DNA of 64,000 nucleotides, from NCBI RefSeq assembly GCF_003076275.1, contig NZ_CP029064.1, positions 4,807,501 to 4,871,500 on the forward strand. Reading direction: 5' to 3'. The notes beneath the pieces were generated by a model, which saw nothing but the letters and a program-made list of their open reading frames with translations, made no database searches and was not told the origin of the DNA. Below are positions 7,391 through 16,900 of the stretch, piece after piece. Source of the stretch: Microbulbifer sp. A4B17 (GTDB taxonomy: Bacteria > Pseudomonadota > Gammaproteobacteria > Pseudomonadales > Cellvibrionaceae). Within the stretch, counting starts at the first letter, position 1. Every line of letters starts with the position of its first letter. Made by a program: the position numbers and the translations under genes.

Positions 7391-8603
7391 CGCGCCCCTC
7401 CAGGAAAATTCTTGCAGGCTTTAAGGCGCCCACTTCATAAGCGAGTTGATCTGGGGTATCCATCGGCCAAAGAACAATATCTGCTCGCAGCCCCTCGCGC
7501 AGTACACCGCGAGAACAGCACAAACCCAGTGCCCGAGCGGCTGCACGGGTAACACCTGCGAGAGCTTCTGCCGGAGTTAAGCCAAACAGCTGACAACCCA
7601 TGTTCATCATCAAACGCAGGGAAGCGATTGGACAACTCCCGGGATTAAGGTCTGTAGCCAATGCCATACAAACCCCTGCCTCGCGTAATTTTTCAATTGG
7701 CGGAACCTGGGTTTCGTGCAGCGTGTAGAAAGCCCCTGGTAGAAGCACTGCCACGGTGCCGCTTTCCGCCATCGCCAGTACATCGGCATCGCTGATATAT
7801 TCAATATGATCTACCGATAATGCCCCGGACTTTGCCGCCATTTCAGTGGCCCCTGTACGTGCCAGCTGCTCGGCGTGCACTTTTACTGGCAGGTCCAGTT
7901 TTTTCGCTGCATCGATAACTCTCTGGCACTGATCGACAGTAAATCCAATCGTCTCGCAAAACATATCCACGGCATCGGCCAATTGCTCGCGGGCTACAGC
8001 GGGCAATATCTGCTCGCAGATAAGGTCGATATATTCATCGGCACGACCGTCGTATTCCGGTGGCAGAGCGTGAGCTGCCAGACAGGTCGTTACTATTTCC
8101 ACTGAGTTGTGTTGCGCCAGGCGTCTCGCGGTGCGCAGTTGCTTTAGTTCAGTATCCAGGTCCAGGCCATAACCGGATTTAATTTCCACGGTTGTAACGC
8201 CTTCGGCCATCAGGGCGTGCAGACGGGGCTCAGCCAACTTATACAGGTTCTCGGCACTGGCACCCCGTGTCGCCCGCACGGTAGAAATAATACCCCCGCC
8301 AGAGCGAGCCACTTCTTCGTAACTCTCTCCCCCCAGGCGACGGGCAAACTCCCCTGCGCGATGGCCTCCATATACAAGATGCGTGTGGCAATCGATCAGG
8401 CCCGGAGTTGCCCATTGACCTTCGCCATCAACAATGCGGTCTGGGGTGCACTCGGGCAGATCCCGGCGGGGACCAATCCAAACGATCCGACCTTTGGTTA
8501 CCGCAATTGCAGCATCCTCGATAACACCGTAACCACCGGCAATGGATGGGTCCATTGTGGCGGCATTCAAATTGGTAATCAGCAAATCACAGCGTTCTGA
8601 CAT
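7374..8603 (-). CDS. hutI: Imidazolonepropionase, third step of histidine degradation
   Basis: A 409-residue amidohydrolase that opens imidazolone-5-propionate to N-formimino-glutamate. The metal-binding HxH is in GLIDCHTHLVYGG (His73, His75). The substrate/metal motif VHAEQLA lies mid-protein, and the late Asp is in ALATDLNPGS. The length matches the family. It runs opposite to hutC, and the 187-bp interval holds a HutC-type palindrome. Product flow to hutG is preserved although hutG is now about 1.9 kb away behind a foreign-looking gene. Confidence 0.96.
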   Translation of the reverse strand: MSERCDLLITNLNAATMDPSIAGGYGVIEDAAIAVTKGRIVWIGPRRDLPECTPDRIVDGEGQWATPGLIDCHTHLVYGGHRAGEFARRLGGESYEEVARSGGGIISTVRATRGASAENLYKLAEPRLHALMAEGVTTVEIKSGYGLDLDTELKQLRTARRLAQHNSVEIVTTCLAAHALPPEYDGRADEYIDLICEQILPAVAREQLADAVDMFCETIGFTVDQCQRVIDAAKKLDLPVKVHAEQLARTGATEMAAKSGALSVDHIEYISDADVLAMAESGTVAVLLPGAFYTLHETQVPPIEKLREAGVCMALATDLNPGSCPIASLRLMMNMGCQLFGLTPAEALAGVTRAAARALGLCCSRGVLREGLRADIVLWPMDTPDQLAYEVGALKPARIFLEGRDVTAC

Positions 8604-8741
8604 AAGCTTTTAGCGGCACGCTTTTCCTTTTAAACCATAGATGCTCGGCCCGATGACCGACAAACCAGTAACGGGCAGGATACAGCTCCCCTCTTCGACT
8701 TGACAGCCCGCAGCAGGGAAACCATAGTAGCCGTAACTACT

Positions 8742-8765
8742 CTTGTATATACAACAATATACAAG
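8742..8765. promoter_or_regulatory. HutC operator in the hutI-hutC intergenic region
   Basis: CTTGTATA and TATACAAG form an inverted repeat with an 8-bp spacer. Within it TTGTATATACAA (8743-8754) is itself a perfect palindrome. This closely resembles the TGTATATACA-type HutC sites known in Pseudomonas. It lies between the divergent hutI and hutC-hutU-hutH units and could repress both until urocanate accumulates. Confidence 0.85.
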
Positions 8766-8790
8766 CAACGAAAGTACTGTACCTGAGTCT

Positions 8791-9501
8791 ATGAATACTG
8801 CAAGTGAACCTCGATACGCGGCCATCAAGCGCCATATCCGCCAACAAATTGAGTCTGGCGAATGGCCAGTTCATTCCCAGGTACCCTCGGAAAACCAACT
8901 GGCGCAGCAATTCAGTGTGAGTCGAATGACCGCTAGACGGGCACTCACCGAACTAACCGATGAGCGCGTCCTGATGCGCTCCCAGGGGCTGGGTACTTTT
9001 GTCGCCGAGCCGGTGCCCGCCAGCTCACTGTTGGAAGTGCGCAATATCGCCGACGAGATCTCGGCCCGGGGGCACAGTTACAGCAACCGCATCCTGTTGG
9101 CTCAACCCTGTGTCGCCAGCGCCGATGTAGCCCTGGCATTGGAAGTGCCCGAACAGGCAAAAGTGTTTCACTCCATTATTGTGCACTGTGACAACGGTTT
9201 ACCGGTGCAGTGGGAAGAGCGATTTACCAATCCAGCCCTAGCTCCGGATTACCTGGACCAAGACTTCGCCCACACCACCCCCAACGCCTATCTTTCCAAA
9301 GTCGCACCGCTAACCGAGGCCGATACAACCGTCGAGGCCATAGCTGCAGAAGCCGCTATCGCCCACGCTCTGGAAATTGCCCCCGGAGATGCCTGCCTCC
9401 AGGTTTGGCGACGCACTAAATGCAGTGCCGGTACCGTGAGCTTCGCGCGCCTGGTTCACCCAGGCAATCGATACCGCCTCGGTGCACAACTGAGATTCTA
9501 G
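8791..9501 (+). CDS. hutC: HutC, GntR-family repressor of histidine utilisation
   Basis: A 236-residue GntR/HutC-subfamily regulator. The N-terminal winged helix is [20 protein letters not shown]...[23 protein letters not shown]. It is followed by a UTRA effector domain that in relatives binds urocanate. I start at the ATG at 8791; an in-frame TTG at 8743 lies inside the operator and would add an unlikely 16 residues. It is the first gene of the hutC-hutU-hutH unit and probably represses its own promoter through the adjacent palindrome. Confidence 0.92.
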   Translation: MNTASEPRYAAIKRHIRQQIESGEWPVHSQVPSENQLAQQFSVSRMTARRALTELTDERVLMRSQGLGTFVAEPVPASSLLEVRNIADEISARGHSYSNRILLAQPCVASADVALALEVPEQAKVFHSIIVHCDNGLPVQWEERFTNPALAPDYLDQDFAHTTPNAYLSKVAPLTEADTTVEAIAAEAAIAHALEIAPGDACLQVWRRTKCSAGTVSFARLVHPGNRYRLGAQLRF

Positions 9502-9590
9502 TTATTGATTTATCCCGCGCGCCCTGGGAAAAGAAACAATCAAATCCGGGACGTGTGAATTTTTTTACGAGAAAAATTGACGAGGAAGCT

Positions 9591-11267
9591 ATGTCTACCG
9601 ACAAACGCCACGATCCCAGCCGCAAAATCCGCGCGCCTCGCGGCAGTGAGCTCAATGCCAAAAGCTGGCTCACCGAAGCTCCCCTGCGCATGTTGATGAA
9701 CAACCTGGACGCCGAGGTAGCTGAACGCCCGGAGGACCTGGTGGTGTACGGTGGTATCGGCCGCGCCGCGCGGGATTGGGAGTGCTACGACAAAATTGTC
9801 GAAGTGCTGAAGCGCCTGGAAGACGACGAAACCCTGCTGGTGCAGTCCGGCAAGCCTGTCGGAGTCTTTAAAACCCACGCCGATGCACCCCGGGTATTAA
9901 TTGCCAACTCCAACTTGGTACCCCACTGGGCCAACTGGGAACACTTTAACGAGCTGGATAAAAAAGGCCTGGCCATGTACGGCCAGATGACTGCCGGCTC
10001 TTGGATTTATATCGGCTCCCAAGGCATCGTCCAGGGTACCTATGAAACCTTTGCCGCCGTCGCACGCAAACACTTTAATGGCGAAGCGAAAGGCAAATGG
10101 ATTCTTACCGGTGGCCTCGGCGGCATGGGTGGCGCTCAGCCACTGGCGGCGACCATGGCCGGTTTCAGCATGATCGCAGTAGAGTGCGACGAAACCCGAA
10201 TCGATTTCCGTCTGCGCACTGGCTATGTAGACAAAAAAGCCACCAGCCTCGACGAAGCGCTGCAAATGATTGAAGCCGCGATGGAAAAAGGCGAAGCCAT
10301 TTCCGTTGGACTGCTGGGCAACGCAGCAGATATCTTCCCGGAAATTGTAAAACGCAATATTCTGCCGGATTCGGTTACCGACCAGACTTCCGCACACGAT
10401 CCTTTAAATGGCTACCTGCCCCAGGGCTGGACCATGGAATACGCTGCGGAGATGCGCAAGAAAGATGAAGCCGCAGTAGTTAAGGCAGCCAAACAATCTA
10501 TGGCGGTTCAGGTTGAAGCCATGCTGGAGCTGCAAAAGCGCGGCGCCGCAACTCTCGACTACGGCAACAATATTCGCCAGATGGCCCTCGAGGAAGGTGT
10601 GAAAAATGCCTTCGATTTCCCCGGCTTTGTACCCGCTTATATTCGCCCTCTGTTCTGCGAAGGTGTCGGTCCTTTCCGCTGGGCGGCCCTGTCCGGCAAC
10701 CCGGAAGATATCTACAAGACCGATGCCAAAGTTAAGGAACTGATTCCCGACAATCCGCAGCTGCACAACTGGCTCGACATGGCCCGCGAGCGGATTCATT
10801 TCCAGGGACTGCCCGCACGTATCTGCTGGGTGGGCCTGAAAGATCGCGCGCGCCTGGCACTGGCATTTAACGAGATGGTGGCCAACGGTGAATTGGAAGC
10901 ACCGGTAGTGATCGGCCGCGACCACCTCGACAGCGGCTCTGTAGCGAGCCCCAACCGCGAAACTGAAGCCATGATGGATGGTTCCGACGCTGTCTCCGAC
11001 TGGCCGCTGATGAATGCTCTGCTGAACACTGCCTCCGGCGCTACCTGGGTATCCCTGCATCACGGCGGTGGCGTAGGCATGGGCTTCTCCCAGCACTCTG
11101 GTGTGGTCATTGTCTGTGACGGTACTGAAGCCGCACGCAAACGTATCGAACGGGTTCTTTGGAATGATCCCGCCACCGGTGTCATGCGCCACGCCGATGC
11201 CGGTTACGAGATCGCAAAAAAATGCGCAAAAGAGCAGGGCCTGGACCTGCCTATGCTGAACGACTGA
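9591..11267 (+). CDS. hutU: Urocanate hydratase
   Basis: A 558-residue urocanase that converts urocanate to imidazolone propionate using tightly bound NAD+. The nucleotide-binding loop [18 protein letters not shown] is near residue 178. The late [17 protein letters not shown] motif is also intact, and the length is standard. The ATG at 9591 has a GAGGA site 5 bp upstream; the open frame extends upstream but without family similarity. It follows hutC by 89 bp and precedes hutH, from which it is separated by a MITE-like element. Confidence 0.97.
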   Translation: MSTDKRHDPSRKIRAPRGSELNAKSWLTEAPLRMLMNNLDAEVAERPEDLVVYGGIGRAARDWECYDKIVEVLKRLEDDETLLVQSGKPVGVFKTHADAPRVLIANSNLVPHWANWEHFNELDKKGLAMYGQMTAGSWIYIGSQGIVQGTYETFAAVARKHFNGEAKGKWILTGGLGGMGGAQPLAATMAGFSMIAVECDETRIDFRLRTGYVDKKATSLDEALQMIEAAMEKGEAISVGLLGNAADIFPEIVKRNILPDSVTDQTSAHDPLNGYLPQGWTMEYAAEMRKKDEAAVVKAAKQSMAVQVEAMLELQKRGAATLDYGNNIRQMALEEGVKNAFDFPGFVPAYIRPLFCEGVGPFRWAALSGNPEDIYKTDAKVKELIPDNPQLHNWLDMARERIHFQGLPARICWVGLKDRARLALAFNEMVANGELEAPVVIGRDHLDSGSVASPNRETEAMMDGSDAVSDWPLMNALLNTASGATWVSLHHGGGVGMGFSQHSGVVIVCDGTEAARKRIERVLWNDPATGVMRHADAGYEIAKKCAKEQGLDLPMLND

Positions 11268-11350
11268 TTTTTTACCGCAATAAAAATACCGCCGGCGGAA
11301 ATCTTTTACAGCCCGAATAACTTTGATCGGGCTGCGCTGCCGGCGCCTAA

Positions 11351-11501
11351 CAGGGTGTTGAAAAAGCCAACAAGCGACTTTTTCAAGCCATCTTTGCGGC
11401 ACATGTCCACAAAGATGGGCACTCAAATCAAGCAATTGCAGTGCTTGATTTTGCGGCAGGCGCTTTCGCACCGCCCGCGCAGGCTGTTTTTCAACAGCCT
11501 G
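11351..11501. mobile_element. 151-bp MITE-like element between hutU and hutH
   Basis: The ends are imperfect inverted repeats of about 20 bp: CAGGGTGTTGAAAAAGCC on the left, and the complement of CAGGCTGTTGAAAAACAGCC on the right. CTAA flanks both sides (11347-11350 and 11502-11505) as a possible 4-bp target duplication. Inside are two further hairpins: GCCATCTTTG with CAAAGATGG, and AAATCAAGCA with TGCTTGATTT. No transposase is encoded. It fits a non-autonomous, hairpin-rich miniature element. An apparent extension of the hutH reading frame through it is fortuitous. Confidence 0.7.
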
Positions 11502-11534
11502 CTAAGCAGTAAATATTTTTTGGTGAATGAATTT

Positions 11535-13085
11535 ATGTATCAATTGGAAATCAATCCCGGTCAATTGAGCCTTGCGCAACTGCGCCGCGTAGCCCGCGAG
11601 TCGGTGCAGCTGTCCCTGGCGAAAAGCGCCTATCCCGCTATTGAAGCCTCTGCTCACACCGTTGCCCAGGTTATTACCGAAGGGCGCACGGTTTACGGAA
11701 TTAATACCGGTTTTGGTTTATTGGCCAACACCCGCATTGAAAAGCACGACCTGGAAAACCTGCAGCGCGCTATTGTACTGAGTCATGCCGCCGGTACCGG
11801 CAACTTTATGAGTGAAGCCACCGTGCGCCTGCTGATGGTATTGAAAATCAACTCACTCGCGCGCGGCTTCTCCGGTGTGCGCCCACAGGTTATCGAAACT
11901 TTAATGCAACTGGTCAATGCCGGTGTCTACCCCGCTATCCCTGAGAAAGGTTCTGTCGGCGCTTCTGGCGATTTGGCGCCGCTGGCTCATATGAGCGTGG
12001 TACTTCTCGGTGAAGGGGAAGTATTTATCAAGGGCGAGCGCAAGAGTGCTCACGAAGGCCTCAAAGCCGCAGGTCTTGAGCCCATTACCCTGGCCCCCAA
12101 AGAGGGCCTCGCCCTGCTAAACGGCACTCAGGCTTCTACCGCCTTTGCCCTGCTCGGCCTGTTCGCCAGTGAAGACCTGTTCGCCGGCGCCCTGGTAACC
12201 GGTGCCATTACCTTGGAAGCAGCCAAGGGCTCACGCCGCCCTTTCGATGATCGTATTCACAACGCCCGCGGCCAACAGGCTCAGCGCGACGTAGCGGCAA
12301 TTTATCGGGACCTGCTCGGTGAAACCAGCCAGATCGGTGATTCCCACCAGTTCTGTGAAAAAGTGCAGGACCCCTACTCCCTGCGCTGTCAGCCCCAGGT
12401 CATGGGAGCCTGTCTGCAGCAGATGCGCTTCGCTGCCGAAGTATTGTTGGCCGAGGCGAATGGTGTTTCTGATAACCCGCTGGTATTTACCGACGAGGAA
12501 AATCCGGATAACTCCGACATTATTTCCGGTGGTAACTTCCACGCGGAGCCGGTAGCGATGGTCGCCGACAACCTGGCGCTGGCATTGGCAGAAATCGGCT
12601 CCCTATCCGAGCGTCGTATGGCGCTGTTGATCGACAGCAACCTATCCGGCCTGCCTCCCTTCCTGGTGGAAAATGGCGGGGTGAACTCCGGCTTTATGAT
12701 CGCCCAGGTCACCTCAGCAGCGCTCGCCAGTGAGAATAAATCCATGGCACATCCCGCCTGTGTGGACTCACTGCCCACCTCCGCCAACCAGGAAGACCAT
12801 GTATCCATGGCCACCTTTGCCGGCCGCCGTCTGCGGGATATGGCCGACAATACCTGTGGCATCCTGGCGGTGGAGCTACTTGCTGCCTGCCAGGGACTGG
12901 ATTTCCGCGCGCCGTTAAAATCCACGGAAAAACTGGAGGCAGCCAAGGCAAAACTGCGCGCCCGAGTACCTTTCTATGACAAGGACCGCTACTTTGCCCC
13001 GGATATTGAGGAGGCGAAGCAATTGCTGAGCAGCGGCGCCTACTTAGAGTCAATAGACCCCAAACTCCTGCCCAGCAGTCACTAA
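11535..13085 (+). CDS. hutH: Histidine ammonia-lyase
   Basis: A 516-residue enzyme that deaminates L-histidine to urocanate, the entry step of the pathway. The MIO cofactor is built from Ala143-Ser144-Gly145 in [15 protein letters not shown]. The early YGINTGFG and late SADQEDHVS-type segments (here [12 protein letters not shown]) are in place. I start at [10 protein letters not shown] (11535) because family homology begins there; the open frame runs 60 codons further up through the MITE-like repeat. It is followed by a long hairpin terminator that ends the hut unit. Confidence 0.96.
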   Translation: MYQLEINPGQLSLAQLRRVARESVQLSLAKSAYPAIEASAHTVAQVITEGRTVYGINTGFGLLANTRIEKHDLENLQRAIVLSHAAGTGNFMSEATVRLLMVLKINSLARGFSGVRPQVIETLMQLVNAGVYPAIPEKGSVGASGDLAPLAHMSVVLLGEGEVFIKGERKSAHEGLKAAGLEPITLAPKEGLALLNGTQASTAFALLGLFASEDLFAGALVTGAITLEAAKGSRRPFDDRIHNARGQQAQRDVAAIYRDLLGETSQIGDSHQFCEKVQDPYSLRCQPQVMGACLQQMRFAAEVLLAEANGVSDNPLVFTDEENPDNSDIISGGNFHAEPVAMVADNLALALAEIGSLSERRMALLIDSNLSGLPPFLVENGGVNSGFMIAQVTSAALASENKSMAHPACVDSLPTSANQEDHVSMATFAGRRLRDMADNTCGILAVELLAACQGLDFRAPLKSTEKLEAAKAKLRARVPFYDKDRYFAPDIEEAKQLLSSGAYLESIDPKLLPSSH

Positions 13086-13107
13086 GTTAAAGAGCCTTCA
13101 GGGCTTG

Positions 13108-13155
13108 ATTCGCACATTGCGAGAGAACCATTTTTCTCACAATGTGTGAATTTTT
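13108..13155 (+). terminator. Long-stem terminator of the hutC-hutU-hutH unit
   Basis: An imperfect stem of about 18 bp pairs ATTCGCACATTGCGAGAGAA with TTCTCACAATGTGTGAAT and ends in a five-T run. It lies 23 bp after the hutH stop. Confidence 0.85.
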
Positions 13156-13365
13156 AGTGGTTTCACCCGCCTGCCGACCTTACCTTTTCTCACTCTGAGA
13201 GTGCGTGTCCAGTTGCCGCGAGACTCGAAAGTTTCGATATGCCAATACAGACCCGCCTCGGTTTTCAGCTTTGTTAGAACATATATTTTGATTTGCGATG
13301 ATTTATGCGACAAATCAACAGGCTGAATGTAGAAGTTTTACCCGCCAATAGGTGTGGAGGTCTTG

Positions 13366-13698
13366 ATGAAACCGCTGCCCACTAGGTTGCTGCGTGGCTC
13401 TGGTTGTGTACTAGCCATGGCAGCAGGACTGGCCCTTTCGGCCTGTAATGGCACATCTGGCTACCCCTGTGGTGGCTACGACTGCTCTGCCAGTTATTAC
13501 GGTTACAGCCCTTATTACAACAAGACGTATTACAACTTGCGTGGACGCTATGCCCACTGCCACCCGGATGGCACCTGTCACAATATGCAGCACTGTAACT
13601 TCTACTGGGACGGCAACTTTTATCGCCTCAGACCGCCCGCTGTCGTGAACACCCAATATCAGATCGTTGATCCGCCACCGCGCGCAAGGCCCTACTAA
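13366..13698 (+). CDS. Small Cys/Tyr-rich lipoprotein
   Basis: A 110-residue protein with a lipoprotein signal peptide ending LALSAC (lipobox). The mature part is rich in Tyr, Gly and Cys (GYPCGGYDCSASYYGYSPYY, CHPDGTCHNMQHC) and ends in a Pro-rich tail. The ATG at 13366 has a GGAGG site at good spacing. It would be anchored in a membrane facing the periplasm. No family recognised. The next gene is another Tyr-rich lipoprotein in the same direction, so they may act together. Confidence 0.7.
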   Translation: MKPLPTRLLRGSGCVLAMAAGLALSACNGTSGYPCGGYDCSASYYGYSPYYNKTYYNLRGRYAHCHPDGTCHNMQHCNFYWDGNFYRLRPPAVVNTQYQIVDPPPRARPY

Positions 13699-13794
13699 AC
13701 CTCAAATTCCGTGCTCGCCTGTTTGGCGCACTAAAGGGGCTTGGCCCCTGCCGGGCCTCTCCGGGGGGAAATTCCACTTACCGGAGAAAGCACT

Positions 13795-14298
13795 ATGAAT
13801 AGAGCTGCTAAAACGGTGATACTCACCGCCATGGTGTGCACAGCCCTAACCCTGGGTGCCTGTGCCACCGATGGTTACTACACCACTTATACCAGCTATG
13901 GTGGACCAAGCGGTGGGCCAGTCGCGTATACCTCCTCCTACGCTTATCCCTATGCCACGCCCAATTACTACGCCTCAAGTAATATCTATTTAGCGTCCTA
14001 TAGGACACCGGTTTATCAGACCGTTGGTTTCACACCAGTGAATACCTATTACTACGGCGGTGGCTACGCCACTTACCGATCCGCGTCATTCCGCGGCCAC
14101 CCTCGCTATCGGGCTCGCTATTACTATCGCGGAATGCCCTACTACAACCGCTTCTATTATCCGCGGTCATCCCACGCACGCTTTCGCGCCCATAATCGAG
14201 CCTATAGAAGCTATCACCACCGCGCCAGCTATCGCAGCTATCGGGGCCATAGAGGCCACTATCGCGTTCGCGGCGGACATCACCGCAGTAGACGTTAG
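13795..14298 (+). CDS. Tyr/Arg/His-rich lipoprotein
   Basis: A 167-residue predicted lipoprotein with lipobox TLGAC. The mature protein is low-complexity: Tyr/Ser/Gly-rich up to about residue 90, then a strongly basic Arg/His/Tyr tail (RSYHHRASYRSYRGHRGHYR and similar). Such a tail could bind nucleic acid, polysaccharide or metals, but nothing in the sequence decides this. An AGGA-like GGAGAAAG site precedes the ATG at 13795; an upstream in-frame start is not supported. It is followed by a clear terminator. Confidence 0.7.
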   Translation: MNRAAKTVILTAMVCTALTLGACATDGYYTTYTSYGGPSGGPVAYTSSYAYPYATPNYYASSNIYLASYRTPVYQTVGFTPVNTYYYGGGYATYRSASFRGHPRYRARYYYRGMPYYNRFYYPRSSHARFRAHNRAYRSYHHRASYRSYRGHRGHYRVRGGHHRSRR

Positions 14299-14322
14299 GC
14301 CTCACCTTCCCTAGGCAACCTG

Positions 14323-14363
14323 CTCCGCTGTGCACTGTCTCCCAAAATGTACAGCGGAGTTTT
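14323..14363 (+). terminator. Terminator after the Tyr/Arg/His-rich lipoprotein gene
   Basis: CTCCGCTGT (14323-14331) pairs perfectly with ACAGCGGAG (14351-14359) and is followed by TTTT. Confidence 0.75.
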
Positions 14364-14538
14364 CATTCATTAACTTCGACATCTCCGCCCATTGAACCCA
14401 CTTTCGTATCCCTAAGTCGATGTCGCCACTTTTAACAAATTGTCGTTAAAAACATCACAATGACAGCTATTACCTCTACCCTAAATTAACAAGTTATTCG
14501 GGATTGCGTCACTCAAGTCACACATAGAGGTAACTGCG

Positions 14539-14715
14539 GTGCAGAAAGTACTACTTATTCTGCTTGCCGTGGCCCTGGCGACAGGAGTTGCCGGTTGTTC
14601 GACAACCGCGCCCCAGGGAAGCCCAAAATCACTAACCTTAGACGGACAAAAATTCCGCTGTGTCGAACAGGAATTAGAAACCAAGATATTGGTAAGATGT
14701 GTTCGTGCGGGATAA
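14539..14715 (+). CDS. 58-residue small lipoprotein
   Basis: A short gene starting at a GTG preceded by an AGAGG site about 9 bp upstream. The product begins VQKVLLILLAVALATGVAGC and has a textbook lipobox (VAGC). About 38 mature residues follow, with two more cysteines (FRCVEQ and VRCVRAG) that could form a disulfide. It is small, but the signal sequence, spacing and Shine-Dalgarno site support it as real. The pattern resembles entericidin-type or other tiny envelope lipoproteins in size only. Function unknown. Confidence 0.65.
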   Translation: MQKVLLILLAVALATGVAGCSTTAPQGSPKSLTLDGQKFRCVEQELETKILVRCVRAG

Positions 14716-14748
14716 ATTAATCCTAAAGGTATTTTTTAACTGAAATTA

Positions 14749-16185
14749 TCAGGGTACACGGACTATACGCAGGGTATCAGTGTGACCCCCGATGTCCTGC
14801 TGATAACCTCGGGATATCAATACAAAGTCCCCGGATATCAGCAGTTCTTGATCCAATAAATAAGAAATTGCTTTTTGGTCTCGGAGAGGACCATCCATAT
14901 TAGACATATCCATTAATACAGGATCGACACCGCTGTACAGGGCCACTCGGTTACAACATTTTTGATGTCGACAAAAAGCATAGATAGGAATTAATGCACA
15001 GACTCTTGACATTAATAAAGCCGTATTTCCAGTCTCCGTCTGGCAAATTATCGCTTTTATTTCACGGCAATGATTAGCTATTGTCATCGCCGCCATTGCG
15101 ATGCACGCATCACCCGCAGGGTAATCTCCACGAAGACTTTCCGGCATGGAATAATTTTTTCTATGCTTTTCTGCTCCAACAATTACATCAGCCATATGCT
15201 GAACGGTTTGAATAGGATATTCACCCGCTGCTGTCTCTGCAGATAACATCACTGCATCGGTGCCATCCAATACCGCATTGGCCACATCACAAACTTCCGC
15301 CCGGGTCGGAACCGGGCTGGTAATCATAGACTCCATCATTTGTGTTGCGGTAATCACTACCCGATTGAGATAGCGGGCATAACTAATCAGGTGCTTTTGT
15401 ACCCCCATTAATTCCGCATCGCCAATCTCCACGGCGAGATCTCCTCGCGCCACCATAATAGCGTCACTGGCCAAAATCAGTTTTTCCAGGCGGGCATCAT
15501 TGGCAACTGCCTCGGCCCGTTCGATCTTGGCAATGATATGCGCGGTGCCACCCGCCTCCCTTAATAGTTTTCTCGCCTTGTGGATATCACGGGCATCTCG
15601 GGGAAAGGAAACCGCGAGATAATCAACCTGCAAGTCAGCTGCAATCTTTATATCACTGCGATCTTTTTTAGTCAGTGCCGGTGCGGTAAGACCACCTCCC
15701 TGTTTATTTATTCCCTTTCTATCGGACAACCAGCCACCAGATTCAACTTCAGTTTTTAATGACAAGCCAATGATTTTTTTGATGCGTAAACTCAAGCGGC
15801 CATCATCCAGTAGCAGGCAGTCACCCTCGCTACAATCCTCAGCCAGGGCTTCATAATCAACCCAAACGCCTTCGGGACTACCACTTTCTTTATCCCAATC
15901 CGGGTCCAGAATAAATTCTTCACCTTTGCGCAAGTGAACACGCCCATCGGTGAATTTTCCGACACGAATTTTCGGTCCCTGTAAATCTCCCAGTAAAGCA
16001 ATATGCCTGCCCTGGCGCTGCGCTTCCTCGCGAACAAATTTCGCCCTGCGACGGTGGTCATCAATTTTCCCATGGGAAAAATTCAGGCGAACCATATCGA
16101 CACCGGCATTGATTAATTGCCGAAGTGTTTCTTCTTTATCAGTGGCTGGGCCCAGGGTAGCAACGATCTTGGTGCGCCTGATCAT
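14749..16185 (-). CDS. pyk: Pyruvate kinase
   Basis: A 478-residue glycolytic enzyme transferring phosphate from phosphoenolpyruvate to ADP. The family start MIRRTKIVATLGPATD is at the ATG at 16185, with an AAAGGA site upstream; a TTG at 16215 is less likely. Core motifs are VRLNFSHG, LGDLQGPKIRVG, the active-site stretch IAKIERAEAV, MVARGDLAVEIG, and ITATQMMESMI followed by PTRAEVCDVANAVLDGTDAVMLSAETAAG. The C-terminal regulatory domain is complete. It converges with the small lipoprotein gene. Confidence 0.96.
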   Translation of the reverse strand: MIRRTKIVATLGPATDKEETLRQLINAGVDMVRLNFSHGKIDDHRRRAKFVREEAQRQGRHIALLGDLQGPKIRVGKFTDGRVHLRKGEEFILDPDWDKESGSPEGVWVDYEALAEDCSEGDCLLLDDGRLSLRIKKIIGLSLKTEVESGGWLSDRKGINKQGGGLTAPALTKKDRSDIKIAADLQVDYLAVSFPRDARDIHKARKLLREAGGTAHIIAKIERAEAVANDARLEKLILASDAIMVARGDLAVEIGDAELMGVQKHLISYARYLNRVVITATQMMESMITSPVPTRAEVCDVANAVLDGTDAVMLSAETAAGEYPIQTVQHMADVIVGAEKHRKNYSMPESLRGDYPAGDACIAMAAMTIANHCREIKAIICQTETGNTALLMSRVCALIPIYAFCRHQKCCNRVALYSGVDPVLMDMSNMDGPLRDQKAISYLLDQELLISGDFVLISRGYQQDIGGHTDTLRIVRVP

Positions 16186-16362
16186 GTCGACGAACGTCCT
16201 TTTATCGAAGGCCAAATACTATTTTTCTACATCAGTGCAAGCATAGCTTGTCACTGCTGTCGTCTCCTCGCTGTAACCAACAACTAAGCTTTTGTGAAAG
16301 CCGTAAAGCGGTTGGCTGAGGTGTAGACAGGAGAAGGGTTTGAGTTTGGGAGTTATTCGCCG

Positions 16363-16836
16363 ATGAGCAGGTTGGTTCAAATATGGCTGATAGGAGCCTT
16401 ATTGGTTATCGGCGGATGTATTACAAATCGAATTGAGGAAGCCCAGGTTGTCCAGTCAGCGGGGAGCATGGGTGCTGTCTGTGATAAGAAATGGCAGTTG
16501 GTGCGTCTTCGCGTTGACGGCGCACTGGTACCAATCCAAAGACCCTCAGACTTTACCTTTGTCTGCAACCTCCAGGGTAATGTCATGGGAAGAAGTGGCA
16601 TAAACACCTACCGAGGAGAGATGCAGGTAACGAATAACGGCCAGCTACTGTGGGATACCTCCAGCTTTGTCTCCACCAAGATGGGTGGGCCCGAGGCCTT
16701 ACTGCAGCAGGAACATGCATATCTCCGCGCCCTCGCCGCTACCCGCCAGGCTTTTACCAAGTCCCGGGGTAATCGCCTGATACTGCGTGACCCATCAGGT
16801 GATATCTATATAGAATACGTAAAGGCCGGACCTTGA
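16363..16836 (+). CDS. META-domain (HslJ-like) lipoprotein A
   Basis: A 157-residue lipoprotein (lipobox VIGGC). The mature part fits the META/HslJ pattern: CDKKWQLVRLRVDG, then a GRSGINTYRGEM turn, then STKMGGPEALLQQEHAYLRAL. The pair of cysteines in CDKKW and FVCNLQG recurs in the next gene, suggesting a structural disulfide. META-domain proteins are envelope proteins associated with heat or drug stress in relatives. It is paralogous to the following gene, 64 bp downstream. Confidence 0.7.
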   Translation: MSRLVQIWLIGALLVIGGCITNRIEEAQVVQSAGSMGAVCDKKWQLVRLRVDGALVPIQRPSDFTFVCNLQGNVMGRSGINTYRGEMQVTNNGQLLWDTSSFVSTKMGGPEALLQQEHAYLRALAATRQAFTKSRGNRLILRDPSGDIYIEYVKAGP

Positions 16837-16900
16837 ACGCGGCCACAGAAGGCCTGTAGATTTTTAGATTAAATGTCGCAAAAACAATGAGAACGACATC

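Noticed and set aside
8743..8790. Earlier TTG start for hutC
   Set aside because: It lies inside the operator palindrome and adds residues absent from HutC proteins.
10404..11471. Long open frame on the strand opposite hutU
   Set aside because: Shadow of hutU codon usage, with no family features.
11355..11534. 60-codon N-terminal extension of HutH
   Set aside because: The extension translates the MITE-like repeat; family similarity begins at [10 protein letters not shown].
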